64,000 nt of DNA from Zunongwangia profunda SM-A87 (GTDB lineage Bacteria > Bacteroidota > Bacteroidia > Flavobacteriales > Flavobacteriaceae). The notes below the pieces were generated by a model. The model saw nothing but the letters and a program-made list of their open reading frames with translations, did not search any database and was not told the DNA's origin. Positions 37,117 through 46,943 of this stretch are shown here, one piece after another; position 1 is the first letter of the stretch; every line of letters starts with the position of its first letter. Made by a program: the position numbers and the translations under genes. The stretch is from assembly GCF_000023465.1 (NCBI RefSeq), contig NC_014041.1, positions 372,001 through 436,000 on the forward strand, read 5' to 3'.

Positions 37117-37692
37117 ATTGAAAAAATCGGAAAGAATTAAAATCAACCAGATCAGTACTTGCTTCCTGATTAGTCGTAGCGCCCGGGATATATGATCTTC
37201 AACTGTCTTTATAGAAATCCCCAGATATTCCGCAATTTCTTTATTTTTCAGATTGTGTTGACGTTTTAGTAAAAAGACTTCTTTGCACTTTTTGGGAAGG
37301 CTTTCAATAGCTTTATCTATTTGCTCCAAACGCGGTTTTAGATTTTCCTCGTTCAATTCTTCCGTTTCTAAAACAGTTTCTAGATATATCGTATCTGTTA
37401 AATAAACCTGTTTTTTTTCTTTTCGGTATATATCGATAAAGCGGTTATGGGCAATAGTAAATAAAAATGTTTTAAGGAAGGCTTGAGGATTCAGAGACGT
37501 TCTCTTTTCCCAAAGTTTCATAAAACTATGTTGCACAATATCTTCGGCCAACGCCTCATCCTGGGTGTACGTGTATATAAAAGCCGTTAAGGGTTCAACG
37601 AGTTCATTGAATATATACTGAAAACACTCGCTGTCTCCCGCTTGAAGGCGTTGTATAAGTTTTTCATTGTTTTTAAAAGAATACTGAGACAT
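37114..37692 (-). CDS. ECF sigma factor, FecI-like (locus 2)
   Basis: Sigma-70 ECF factor of about 192 residues. Region 2 appears as YTQDEALAEDIVQHSFMKLWEKR and FLFTIAHNRFIDIYRKEKK, region 4 as LPKKCKEVFLLKRQHNLKNKEIAEYLGISIKTVEDHISRALRL. The frame is open to an ATG at 37725, but MSQYSFKNNEKL (ATG at 37692) fits family N termini better. The C terminus is hydrophobic (VLIWLILILSDFF), which is unusual for a soluble factor and may reflect membrane attachment. It is divergent from its FecR partner, as in locus 1. Confidence 0.92.
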   Translation of the reverse strand: MSQYSFKNNEKLIQRLQAGDSECFQYIFNELVEPLTAFIYTYTQDEALAEDIVQHSFMKLWEKRTSLNPQAFLKTFLFTIAHNRFIDIYRKEKKQVYLTDTIYLETVLETEELNEENLKPRLEQIDKAIESLPKKCKEVFLLKRQHNLKNKEIAEYLGISIKTVEDHISRALRLIRKQVLIWLILILSDFFN

Positions 37693-37900
37693 AGATATGT
37701 AGGGATACTTTGATAAAGATAGCACAGATATGCTAAGTAAAAATTTTAAGTAGTGGCAAAGACAGAAAGTCTGTTTTAAAATCTCTACCTATAAAGAAAT
37801 TTATGACCTATAATTCCAAATGCTGATCGCAATGAAAAAAATGTAATAAAAAAGCCGGGGTGATTCATTTTATATACGTTTAATTAAAAAAAATTGCATA

Positions 37901-39034
37901 ATGGAGAGTAAATATACCGATTTTGAAAGATTAGTTGAAAAATTCATTCAAGGAGATCTTTCAGATGAAGAGCAAGAGAAACTTGACTCCTTATTAAATG
38001 ACAAAGACAATAAGAGTCATTTTAAAGAAATGCTAAGTCTGAATTACAGGCTAAATAAAAGATGGTTAAAGATTGAACAAGCTAAGAAGGATAAACTCTT
38101 CGCTAAAATTATGGAAGTACCCCCTGTAAAGAAACTAAATCCTTATCAAAACCTATTACGTATTGCAGCCATTTTTGCAATTCTTCTGGGTGGGGCAGTA
38201 CTTTATTATGCATCTTTTGAAATTCAACCTGTTCCAGAGCAGGTAGTGACATTAGATCTGGATACAGGTGTGCATAAACAACTTGAGAAAGGAGCTAAAG
38301 GCGTTATTGCTGAAACCAATGGCGTTCGTATTGAACAAAGGGGTGATACTTTAACTTATATAACTAAAAATCAGGATGATGTGATAATTAGTTTTGATGA
38401 AATTCACGTTCCTTACGGGAAGAGTAGTGTAGTGGCTTTAGCAGATGGTACATTGATAAACCTTAATGCTGGCAGTAGTCTTAGATATCCTAATGGCTTT
38501 AAAGCCGAAGGTAATCGGGAAGTATTTTTAACCGGGGAAGCTTACTTTCAGGTGAGTCATGATGCAAAAAGACCTTTTTTGGTGCATACTGATGATTTGG
38601 AAATTGAAGTGTTGGGGACACATTTTAATGTACAGGCCTATGCTGATGAGAAAAACTCTAATACGCTACTGGTTAATGGGGTTGTACAGGTAAAACAAAA
38701 ATCAAACCCTGAGGATGCAGTTGTATTAAAACCGGGGATGCAGGCCTCATACACTCAGGGATCAAAAACTCTGGAAATTGCATCTGTAAATACTGCACCA
38801 TACATTGCCTGGGTTAAAGGTCAGCTTTATTTTGATCAGGCTGATTTTCCCCAGATCGCCCGGATACTGGAACGCAAATTTGATGTTCAAATTCAGGTGA
38901 ATAATACCGCCTTAAAAAAAGAGAAGTTTACGGCAAAATTTAAAGCGGAAAGCCTTGAGCAGATTTTAAAATCTTTTAATGAAAGTTATCCTTTTAATTA
39001 TGATATAAAACAAAATACTGTTGTGATCAACTAA
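37901..39034 (+). CDS. FecR-family anti-sigma / sigma regulator (locus 2)
   Basis: A 377-residue inner-membrane regulator with the same plan as the one at 22371: cytoplasmic anti-sigma part (about 1-85), one helix (LLRIAAIFAILLGGAVLYYA), periplasmic FecR domain (HVPYGKSSVVALADGTLINLNAGSSLRYP, FLTGEAYFQVSHDAKRPFLV) and C-terminal DUF4974 (FPQIARILERKFDVQIQV). It probably controls the sigma factor at 37114 and is read out by the STN domain of the SusC at 39121. The minus-oriented hairpin begins 3 bases after the stop. Confidence 0.95.
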   Translation: MESKYTDFERLVEKFIQGDLSDEEQEKLDSLLNDKDNKSHFKEMLSLNYRLNKRWLKIEQAKKDKLFAKIMEVPPVKKLNPYQNLLRIAAIFAILLGGAVLYYASFEIQPVPEQVVTLDLDTGVHKQLEKGAKGVIAETNGVRIEQRGDTLTYITKNQDDVIISFDEIHVPYGKSSVVALADGTLINLNAGSSLRYPNGFKAEGNREVFLTGEAYFQVSHDAKRPFLVHTDDLEIEVLGTHFNVQAYADEKNSNTLLVNGVVQVKQKSNPEDAVVLKPGMQASYTQGSKTLEIASVNTAPYIAWVKGQLYFDQADFPQIARILERKFDVQIQVNNTALKKEKFTAKFKAESLEQILKSFNESYPFNYDIKQNTVVIN

Positions 39035-39062
39035 AAAAAGGGAATGCGGCAACATTCCCTTT
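39033..39062 (-). terminator. Minus-strand intrinsic terminator in fecR-susC gap 2
   Basis: The stem AAAGGGAATG / CATTCCCTTT (10 bp) has loop CGGCAA. Read on the minus strand, GGGAATG-TTGCCG-CATTCCC is followed by T7. The core ATGCGSCAACAT is identical to the hairpin at 23521. On the plus strand only three T residues follow. Confidence 0.75.
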
Positions 39063-39120
39063 AGTAAACATAACAGCGATTTAAAACTAAGTTAAACCAC
39101 TAATTCTACACTTTAAAAGT

Positions 39121-42100
39121 ATGAAAAAATGTATTACGCACAGGTGTCGTAGCTTGCTATGGCCAAAAATGAATCTTTCTATGCGGTTCAGTATTCTTTT
39201 TATTTTCGTTGCAATCTTTCAAATACAGGCTAATTCCTATTCTCAGGATGTGAAAATTACACTTCACGAGAAGCAAATAAGCATTCTGGACTTTTTTGAA
39301 AAAGTAGAGACTATTACCCCTTATTCGTTTTTGTACCGTGTAGGTGATATTGATCTTAATCGGAGGGTGAATGTATCTGTAGATCAAATTTCTCTGGAGA
39401 AGATTTTGAGTAGTTTGTTTACTACAGAAGGGATTATCTACAAGGTACTGGACAAGCAAATTGTTTTTAGTAAAAAAAACGAAACTCTTGTAGCGAAAGA
39501 GGTTGTGGAACAACAAACCGTCTCGGGGATAGTAAGTTCTCAAAAAGGGGAGCCATTATTTGGTGTTACTGTACTTATAGAAGGTACACGTCGCGGCGTT
39601 TCTACAGATATAGATGGTAAGTACACTATCGTAGCTGAACCCGGTGAAGTACTTGTTTTTAATATGTTGGGTTTTGAAAAAGCTTACCATACGGTAACCG
39701 ATCAACAGGTGGTAAATATCAGTCTTAAAGAACAAACTTCAGAGCTCGATGAAGTTATGGTGGTTGCCTACGGCGAGACTTCAAAACGTTTTAATACGGG
39801 AGCTGTTAATCAGATAAATGCAGAAACGATTGAAGAACAACCTGTAAACAACCCAATTTTAGCCTTACAAGGTGCTGCCCCTGGTCTTTTTATAACTCAG
39901 GAAGCAGGTCGCCCGGGCGGAAACGTGACCGTGCGCATCCGCGGAGAAAATTCTATAGGGAGCTCCAATCGTCCCTTATATGTGATTGATGGAATACCCT
40001 ATAGTGACGAGCCTATGAATCAATTCAGTTATATTGGTTTTCCTACTAAAGGAAACCAGAGCCCACTTAACAGTATCAATCCTGCAGATATTGAAAGTAT
40101 AAGTATACTTAAAGATGCAGATGCTACTGCGATTTATGGATCTCGTGGAGCAAATGGGGTGATATTGATTACTACCAAACACAATAAACTTTCTGGAAAA
40201 GGACTCAGCGTTAATGTAAATGTGCTTACCGGCGTGAAAGAAGTAGGCCATATGATGGATCTATTGAGTACTCCAGAATATCTTGCGCTTAGGAGACAAG
40301 CTTTTGAGAATGATGGTGTTGTGCCAGACAATAGTAATGCTCCTGATCTTACCTTATGGGATCAAAATCTGGATATGAATTGGCAGGAACACTTGTTTGG
40401 CGGGACGGCCAATTTTGTAAATGCCCAGGCCGGAATCAGCACCGGGACTGCCAGGAACTCATTTTCTTTAAACACATCGTATAACCAGGAGGGAACTATT
40501 TACCCGGGAGATTTTTCATATCAGCGCTTTAGTATTCGTTCCCGGTATAGCTATCAATCTCAAGACGATCGCTTTAGGTTGAACCTTCAGGCTAACTATA
40601 GTACAGATGATAATAATTCTTTTGGCGGAAATTTTGCCAGCGTTCTTTTAACACCACCCAACTTCAACCCCTATAATGAAGATGGTTCATTAAACTGGAC
40701 GATTACAAATCCCATAGCTCCCTTAAATGCTTCTTATGTTAATAAGACTAACACGCTTTTTGCGGATCTTAATCTGGCTTATGAAATTTCAGACTACATA
40801 ACGGCTAAGGTTTTAGTAGGCTATAACATCAATAATCTTGATCAGCAGAATAAAAACCCTTCAACTTCGCTTAACCCGGCTTATGCCAATTATTCCTGGG
40901 GAAGTCCTAATGTACAACAAGGAGATACCAAACGCCAGACGCTTAATATAGAACCACAACTTACTTATAAAAATCAAATAGGAAATGGTGTATTCTCTGC
41001 CCTATTGGGGGGCACGCTAATGAAACGTACCCAGGACAATCAAACCATTGATGCAAATAATTACTCGTCAGACTTGTTTTTAGATAATATAGGTGCAGCG
41101 GGTAGCTATTCGATATTTGTTTCCAATATAGATTACCGGTATTTATCCGGTTTTTTAAGGCTTAATTATAATTGGAATGATAAATACCTGTTCAATGCCT
41201 CTGTAAGACGAGATGGTTCCAGCCGTTTTGGACCTAACAATCAATATGGGAATTTTGCCGCTTTGGGTGCTGCATGGATTTTTTCTGAAGAGAAATTTTT
41301 TAAAGATCAGTCGGTGTTAAGTTTTGGTAAATTGAGGGCTAGCTATGGCTCCACCGGTAATGATGGGATAGGGGATTATGGTTATTACCAATTATGGACT
41401 GCAACCTCTTCGATAAATAATGAATCTTCAACTGTTTTAACACCTACTGCACTGGCAAACTTAGATTATAGCTGGGAGAAAGTATTGAAGTTTGACGTTG
41501 CTTTGGAATTAGGTTTTTTAAAGGATAGAATCCTGCTAAATGCTAATTACTACCGTAATTCAACAAAAGATCAGCTGGTAGGTTTACCGTTGCCCTCACA
41601 AACAGGATTTACTTCGGTAAATGCAAACCTTCCGGCATTGATACGTAACACGGGAGTTGAGCTGTCTTTGAATACCCGAAATATCAATTCTGAAACATTT
41701 AGTTGGAATACAGATTTTAACATCACTTTTCAAAAGAATGAATTAGTCTCTTTTGATGATCTGGAAGCTTCTACTTATGCCAATACTTATGAAGTTGGAT
41801 CTTCGATTTTGAGTCAGAAAGGTTATCTAGCTTCGGTTGATCCTGAAACAGGGACGTATACTATTCAAGATTTAAATAATGACGGTCAAATTACTTATGC
41901 CGATGACCGCAAGATTCTGGGAGATCGTTTACCTAAGTTTTATGGGGGACTGCAAAACAATTTTACCTATAAAAACTGGAACCTTGGCTTTCTGTTTCAA
42001 TTTGTAAAACAAGAAGATTACAATTATTTGAACACTGTTTATGATGCAGTAGGTAACAGGTCAAATTTTGAGGAATCGGTTCTTAATTACTGGAAGCAAC

Positions 42101-42399
42101 CGGGTGATCAGGTAAGCGTTCCAAAGCCTTCAACTGCTACCAGCAATGCCTTTTTTAATTCACTAAGCTCCAGCCTCCATTGGGATGATGCCTCTTACAT
42201 TAAATTACGTAATGTAAATCTATCTTATAATTTACCCGCAACCTGGGTGAATCAGGTAGGAATGCAGAATGCACGTGTTTATTTTCAGGGGCAAAATTTG
42301 CTTACTATAACCTCTTATAAAGGATTGGATCCTGAATCGAAATCGACTTTTGCACCGCCTTTACGTATAGTTTCATTAGGGGTACAGACCAATTTCTAA
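39121..42399 (+). CDS. SusC/RagA-type TonB-linked receptor with STN domain
   Basis: A 1092-residue outer-membrane importer. A long basic N-terminus leads to a signal peptide (MRFSILFIFVAIFQIQANSYSQ). Then come the STN domain (about 44-120, VKITLHEKQISILDFFEKV), the carboxypeptidase-regulatory-like domain (about 133-208, VSGIVSSQKGEPLFGVTVLI), the plug (LALQGAAPGLFITQEAGRPG, RPLYVIDGIPYSDEP, IYGSRGANGVILI) and the barrel. It may start at an internal Met nearer the signal peptide. SusD starts 17 bases downstream. Substrate unknown; the operon has no glycoside hydrolase. Confidence 0.96.
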   Translation: MKKCITHRCRSLLWPKMNLSMRFSILFIFVAIFQIQANSYSQDVKITLHEKQISILDFFEKVETITPYSFLYRVGDIDLNRRVNVSVDQISLEKILSSLFTTEGIIYKVLDKQIVFSKKNETLVAKEVVEQQTVSGIVSSQKGEPLFGVTVLIEGTRRGVSTDIDGKYTIVAEPGEVLVFNMLGFEKAYHTVTDQQVVNISLKEQTSELDEVMVVAYGETSKRFNTGAVNQINAETIEEQPVNNPILALQGAAPGLFITQEAGRPGGNVTVRIRGENSIGSSNRPLYVIDGIPYSDEPMNQFSYIGFPTKGNQSPLNSINPADIESISILKDADATAIYGSRGANGVILITTKHNKLSGKGLSVNVNVLTGVKEVGHMMDLLSTPEYLALRRQAFENDGVVPDNSNAPDLTLWDQNLDMNWQEHLFGGTANFVNAQAGISTGTARNSFSLNTSYNQEGTIYPGDFSYQRFSIRSRYSYQSQDDRFRLNLQANYSTDDNNSFGGNFASVLLTPPNFNPYNEDGSLNWTITNPIAPLNASYVNKTNTLFADLNLAYEISDYITAKVLVGYNINNLDQQNKNPSTSLNPAYANYSWGSPNVQQGDTKRQTLNIEPQLTYKNQIGNGVFSALLGGTLMKRTQDNQTIDANNYSSDLFLDNIGAAGSYSIFVSNIDYRYLSGFLRLNYNWNDKYLFNASVRRDGSSRFGPNNQYGNFAALGAAWIFSEEKFFKDQSVLSFGKLRASYGSTGNDGIGDYGYYQLWTATSSINNESSTVLTPTALANLDYSWEKVLKFDVALELGFLKDRILLNANYYRNSTKDQLVGLPLPSQTGFTSVNANLPALIRNTGVELSLNTRNINSETFSWNTDFNITFQKNELVSFDDLEASTYANTYEVGSSILSQKGYLASVDPETGTYTIQDLNNDGQITYADDRKILGDRLPKFYGGLQNNFTYKNWNLGFLFQFVKQEDYNYLNTVYDAVGNRSNFEESVLNYWKQPGDQVSVPKPSTATSNAFFNSLSSSLHWDDASYIKLRNVNLSYNLPATWVNQVGMQNARVYFQGQNLLTITSYKGLDPESKSTFAPPLRIVSLGVQTNF

Positions 42400-42415
42400 A
42401 TCATAAAAAATCATT

Positions 42416-43792
42416 ATGAAAAACAATATATATCTATCAAGTTGTTTTATGTTAGCCCTTTTAACACTTTTCAGTTGTGAGGCTTATTTAGAACCCGACC
42501 TTTCAGACAATCAATTAGCAACCTCAGATGTTTTTGCTTCTGATGCTACTGCTATATCCGCTATAAATGGTGTTTACGGAGACTTTATGTTACGAACTGA
42601 TCCTATTAATATTTCTAACGGGAGCCTAAGTGTGATGGGAGGACTTTGTGCAGACGAATTGTACGATTTTACACAGACGTATCAATCGTATAATATTAAT
42701 GAAGTTCCTTTTACTGCTTTTGGCCCGGATTATTATTACTGGTATGATACCTATAATATTATCTATTCGGCAAATGCTATCCTGGAAGGACTTGAAGATG
42801 CACCTAATGTTTCTGAAGATCTTAAAGTTCAATTACGCGGAGAGTCATATTTTGTAAGGGCTTTTCTACATTTTTACCTGGTTAATATGTATGGTGGGAT
42901 ACCCTTAATCACCTCTACTGATTATAAGGAGAATGCTTCTAAGGGTAGAGCCTCTGTTGCTGAGGTTTATGAACAGGTAATTACAGATCTTAAAAGTGCT
43001 GAGGATCTTTTGACAGATGAATATCCCAGTGATAAAAAATTGCGACCTAATAAATATGTGGTTCAGGCGATGTTGTCTCGCGTTTATTTGTATATGCAAG
43101 AATGGAAACTGGCAGAAGATTATACGACAAAGCTAATCAACGGTCCTTATGCCCTGGAAGATGATGTTGAGCAGGTTTTTGGAATTGATAATCAGGAAAC
43201 CATCTGGCAACTTATACCTTCAAATACAAATTCTACCGTGGTTAATGAAGGCCGGTGGTTTAATCCCGGGCAAACACCAACTTATGTGCTTACTGAAACT
43301 GCTTTGAACGCATTTGATGATGCAGATGCTCGTTTTGAGACCTGGGTAGATACCGTAAGTTATCAAAATGAGCTTTATTATTATCCTGCTAAATATGAAC
43401 CTTTAGGTGGGTCAATTAATCAATATAGCATTATGTTGCGCTTAGGCGAGCAATATTTGATACGTGCCGAGGCACGGGCAGAGCAGGATATGCCCAATGA
43501 GGCTCTGGAAGACCTTAATAAGGTTCGTACCCTCCACGGTAACCTGGATGCGTATGCAAGTGGCATGAACAAAGAAGAAGTACTTGATAAAGTATTTGAG
43601 GAGCGCCAGGTAGAGTTTATTGGCGAATGGGGACATCGCTGGTTAGACCTCAAACGAACAGGGAAGGCAGATGCCGTTTTAAGCGCTTTAAAACCGCAAA
43701 CCTGGGAGTCTACCGATGTACTTTGGCCTATAAACAATAGTGAATTACAATCTAACCCTAAACTAGAACAAAATCCAGGATATAATGATTAA
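42416..43792 (+). CDS. SusD/RagB-family lipoprotein (locus 2)
   Basis: A 458-residue surface lipoprotein partner of the SusC at 39121. The lipobox is LFSC after SCFMLALLTLFSC, followed by EAYLEPDLSDNQ. SusD signatures are the helical repeats (VVQAMLSRVYLYMQEWKLAEDYT) and the C-terminal EERQVEFIGEWGHRWLDLKRTGKAD. Its last codons overlap the start region of the following thioredoxin gene, showing coupling. Ligand unknown. Confidence 0.95.
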   Translation: MKNNIYLSSCFMLALLTLFSCEAYLEPDLSDNQLATSDVFASDATAISAINGVYGDFMLRTDPINISNGSLSVMGGLCADELYDFTQTYQSYNINEVPFTAFGPDYYYWYDTYNIIYSANAILEGLEDAPNVSEDLKVQLRGESYFVRAFLHFYLVNMYGGIPLITSTDYKENASKGRASVAEVYEQVITDLKSAEDLLTDEYPSDKKLRPNKYVVQAMLSRVYLYMQEWKLAEDYTTKLINGPYALEDDVEQVFGIDNQETIWQLIPSNTNSTVVNEGRWFNPGQTPTYVLTETALNAFDDADARFETWVDTVSYQNELYYYPAKYEPLGGSINQYSIMLRLGEQYLIRAEARAEQDMPNEALEDLNKVRTLHGNLDAYASGMNKEEVLDKVFEERQVEFIGEWGHRWLDLKRTGKADAVLSALKPQTWESTDVLWPINNSELQSNPKLEQNPGYND

Positions 43793-43796
43793 TATA

Positions 43797-44963
43797 ATGA
43801 AAAGCACGAATAGATTAAGTTTGGTTTGTATTTGTATCGCTGTCTTGACGGCGGTGCAATGTAAAAACTCAGATTCCAACGAAAATTCAGAAGAAAAAGA
43901 GCAATTCAAAATTTCAGGAAAGATTAAAAATCAACCAGATGGGATGATTTATCTTGAAGAATTGGATGTTCCCGAAGGAGCTTCATCACTGGTAGACTCT
44001 GTACAACTTCAGAATGATCAATTTACTTTTAGCGGGAAAGTTGATTTCCCAAAATGGTATGCTATTAAAACTTCAGATACAACAGAGTGGCCTTTACGTA
44101 TTGTTTTGTCTAACGAAGACATTACTATAAATGCGGTAAAAGATTCTTTGTACAAAGCAAAAGTAAACGGAGCCTCAGTTTATGCAGAGTATCAGGATTA
44201 TTATGACACCTATTTTGAAAAAATTCGAAGTAAAGCAAGGCCAATATACCAACTGCTTGATTCGCTTAATCAAGGAGGAAAGCGAGAATTAGCTAAGAAG
44301 GAGCGGTTGATGATGGATAAAAAGTGGGAAGAAATGAGCAGATTTAGCGATAGTATTACTAAGCTTTATGTATCTAATAACCCTGGTAGTCTGGCGGCTC
44401 CTATGATTATTTCAGAGCGTTATATTCAATATGCAGATCCAGATAGAGCCGATGAATTGTACCAGTTGCTTGATCCCAAAGCGCAGTCTTCCTTTTATGG
44501 TAAAAAACTTTCCAAAGCTCTAGAGGGGTATAAATCGGTTGCAGTAGGCAGTAGAGCACCTGCTATAAAAAATCAGGTAGACCTTGAAGGAAACAAAATA
44601 GGCCTTGAGGATTATAAGGGAAAGTTTGTACTCGTAGATTTTTGGGCAAGTTGGTGCGGTCCCTGTCGTAAAGAAAATCCTAATGTATTAAAGGCTTATA
44701 ATACCTATCACAGCAAAGGTCTTGAGATTTTAGCAATTTCATTAGATGAAAAGCGTGAACTGTGGGAAAAAGCTATTAAGAAAGATAAGCTTCCATGGAA
44801 ACATGTTTCTGATTTAAAAGGCTTTAAAAATCAGGCCGCTCAGGATTATATGGTTAGTGCGATACCCCAAAATTTCCTTATCAATCCAGAGGGAGAGATT
44901 ATTGCTACCAATCTTCGCGAAGAGGGACTTCATGAGAAACTGAAGGAAATATTTACTAATTAA
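43797..44963 (+). CDS. TlpA-family lipoprotein with DUF4369 domain
   Basis: A ~388-residue thioredoxin-like lipoprotein. The lipobox is AVQC (LVCICIAVLTAVQCKNSD). The N-terminal DUF4369 domain (FKISGKIKNQPDGMIYLEEL) is followed by a helical middle and a C-terminal TlpA/ResA domain with active site DFWASWCGPCRKENPN (Cys at about 291 and 294, counting from the upstream start) and the cis-Pro region VSAIPQNFLIN. An upstream ATG at 43785 in the same frame overlaps susD by 8 bases; I prefer the ATG at 43797 because it gives a normal lipoprotein signal. It is probably a periplasm-facing reductase of the imported substrate. Confidence 0.92.
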   Translation: MKSTNRLSLVCICIAVLTAVQCKNSDSNENSEEKEQFKISGKIKNQPDGMIYLEELDVPEGASSLVDSVQLQNDQFTFSGKVDFPKWYAIKTSDTTEWPLRIVLSNEDITINAVKDSLYKAKVNGASVYAEYQDYYDTYFEKIRSKARPIYQLLDSLNQGGKRELAKKERLMMDKKWEEMSRFSDSITKLYVSNNPGSLAAPMIISERYIQYADPDRADELYQLLDPKAQSSFYGKKLSKALEGYKSVAVGSRAPAIKNQVDLEGNKIGLEDYKGKFVLVDFWASWCGPCRKENPNVLKAYNTYHSKGLEILAISLDEKRELWEKAIKKDKLPWKHVSDLKGFKNQAAQDYMVSAIPQNFLINPEGEIIATNLREEGLHEKLKEIFTN

Positions 44964-45310
44964 GTCTAAAAATTCAAGCATTCTGAAAAAAATTAATCCT
45001 TACTAATTTAGATGATAGATCGGTTATGTACAGAAAATAGTTCTAGTATAAAACAGGTTGTTTTTAGAAATGGAACAAAGCAACCTGTAACCGTATTCCG
45101 TACTAATCAATACTGCAGGTGAGTATTTAAGCGGTGTTTAAACGATCCCAAAGCATATGAACCTGATTAGAGGGAGTTAGAAATTATATTCAGGAATTGA
45201 AAACAGATTAAAATTAATTTGATGAATATTGAAAGAGGGCTTATATGCTTGTTTAAGCTCTCTTTCTTTATAAAAGACCCGATATTTGTATTAGGTCAAT
45301 AATTAAAAGG
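44964..45310. other. Intergenic with hairpin, terminator and promoter
   Basis: 347 bases without an ORF. ACAGGTTG (45053-45060) pairs with CAACCTGT (about 45082-45089) across a 21-base loop. A terminator lies at 45231-45270, 268 bases after the TlpA stop, so the locus 2 transcript has a long 3' region or a separate short transcript exists. No riboswitch fold I know was recognised. Confidence 0.45.
45231..45270 (+). terminator. Intrinsic terminator at end of locus 2
   Basis: The stem GAAAGAGGGCTTA / TAAGCTCTCTTTC has one mismatch and loop TATGCTTGTT, and is followed by TTTA. It separates locus 2 from the PLP enzyme gene. Confidence 0.8.
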
Positions 45311-46804
45311 ATGAAGAAAAACATGCAAAAAACTACGATGTCAGAAAATCTGGAGACTTATTTTCAAAGCTTTAGGCGAAATACCATAGGTGTAAATCAT
45401 GAATTTAAATCGGTTTATGGAATCCAGAACCAATTATACGCTGATTGGATTGCGAGTGGAAGGTTGTATCAACCTATAGAAGAAGTGATTTGTAATAAGA
45501 TAGGCCCTTTAATGGCCAACACCCATTCTTTTTCGAGCGAGACAGGCAAAGCGTCTACCTACGCCTATCACGAAGCCAGAGCTATTATAAAGCAACATGT
45601 AAATGCAGGAACAGATGATGTCTTGGTTACCACCGGCACCGGAATGACGGGTGCTCTGGCCAGATTGCACCGCATTATGGGGCTTAAAGCTAAGCAGCAT
45701 TTGTCTGGATCTTTAGAGCGACCGGTTGTTTTTATCAGCCATATGGAGCATCACTCCAATCAGGTGCCATGGCAGGCTTTAGACGTAGATGTGGTACTTA
45801 TAGCACCTGATGAAAAATTGCAAATGTCTCTGGAAAACTTAGAGACTCAGCTTAAAAAATATGCGGACCGAAAGGTGAAAATAGGTTCGTTCACCGCATG
45901 TTCAAATGTTACCGGGGCTATTGCTCCTTTTTATCAATTAGCAGAAATGATGCACGCCTATAATGGGCTTTGCTTTGTTGACTTTGCAGCATCGGCACCT
46001 TATGAAGTTATTGATATGCACCCCGAAAATAAAAACCAAAAACTGGACGCTATTTTCTTTTCACCACATAAATTTTTAGGAGGTCCGGGCACCAGTGGTG
46101 TTTTGGTTTATGATAAAAAATTGCATCAAAACACACATCCGGATACGCCCGGTGGTGGGAATGTAAAATGGACGAATCCCTGGAGTGATTATGGGTATCA
46201 TACCGATCTGGAAACGCGTGAAGATGGAGGAACCCCCGGTATTCTTCAGGTAATTCGTACCGCTTTGTGCCTAAAACTCAAAGAGCTTATGGATCCTAAA
46301 ATGATGAAGTTGCGTGAAAAGGAATTACTTGATTTGTTTTATGAAGGTGTTGCTGAATTTCCAGAGATTGAAGTGCTGGGAAATCGTGAAGAGAATCATA
46401 TTGGTTGCGTCTCATTTAACGTAAGAGCAATGCATTACAATTTGGTGGTTAGACTACTTAATGATAGATTTGGGATACAGGTACGTGGCGGATGGTCTTG
46501 TGCCAGCAGCCTGGCACATTACCTGTTTAAGATTGATAGTGAGCAATCTGAAAAAATGATTCAGGATATTGAGAATCAAAATTTAACTGATAAGCCTGGC
46601 TGGGTAAGAGTGTCTTTACATCCCATTATGACCAATGCCGAGGTACAGAGCATTATTGAAGCCTTACGGGAAATTATACAGTATGGAAAAGAATGGGCAA
46701 CAGACTATCAATATAATCCCAAAACTAATGAATTTGATAGCCTACGGCAGGATGATACTGAACTAAAGAAAGGTATGAAAGCGATGTTCTTGGGCTTAGC
46801 GTAA
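45311..46804 (+). CDS. Class V aminotransferase fold, cysteine-desulfurase-like
   Basis: A 497-residue PLP enzyme of the aminotransferase class V fold. The PLP lysine is in FFSPHKFLGGPGTSGVLVY (Lys254). HMEHHSNQVPW matches the HHxN substrate loop of SufS-type desulfurases, and CVDF-like LCFVDFAAS carries the cofactor Asp. RGGWSCASSLAHYL (Cys397) aligns with the RxGxHC catalytic loop, so persulfide chemistry is plausible. There is no signal peptide, so it is cytosolic. The start could be the internal MSENLETYF. A terminator separates it from the TlpA gene, so co-regulation is uncertain. Substrate unknown. Confidence 0.85.
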   Translation: MKKNMQKTTMSENLETYFQSFRRNTIGVNHEFKSVYGIQNQLYADWIASGRLYQPIEEVICNKIGPLMANTHSFSSETGKASTYAYHEARAIIKQHVNAGTDDVLVTTGTGMTGALARLHRIMGLKAKQHLSGSLERPVVFISHMEHHSNQVPWQALDVDVVLIAPDEKLQMSLENLETQLKKYADRKVKIGSFTACSNVTGAIAPFYQLAEMMHAYNGLCFVDFAASAPYEVIDMHPENKNQKLDAIFFSPHKFLGGPGTSGVLVYDKKLHQNTHPDTPGGGNVKWTNPWSDYGYHTDLETREDGGTPGILQVIRTALCLKLKELMDPKMMKLREKELLDLFYEGVAEFPEIEVLGNREENHIGCVSFNVRAMHYNLVVRLLNDRFGIQVRGGWSCASSLAHYLFKIDSEQSEKMIQDIENQNLTDKPGWVRVSLHPIMTNAEVQSIIEALREIIQYGKEWATDYQYNPKTNEFDSLRQDDTELKKGMKAMFLGLA

Positions 46805-46943
46805 TGTAAAAAATGCTATATGGCTAAATTTTTTCAAATTATATGAAGGAGGAGCCTTCTATCGTTTTTGAAGAGATTGGTGAATAATAGTACACTTTCC
46901 TAATCGCCATCTACTCGCTTAAAAAAATAAACCTATTAGAATA

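Noticed and set aside
44964..45310. Possible riboswitch (SAM or similar) before the PLP enzyme
   Set aside because: Only a simple hairpin and a terminator were found; no conserved riboswitch core could be recognised.
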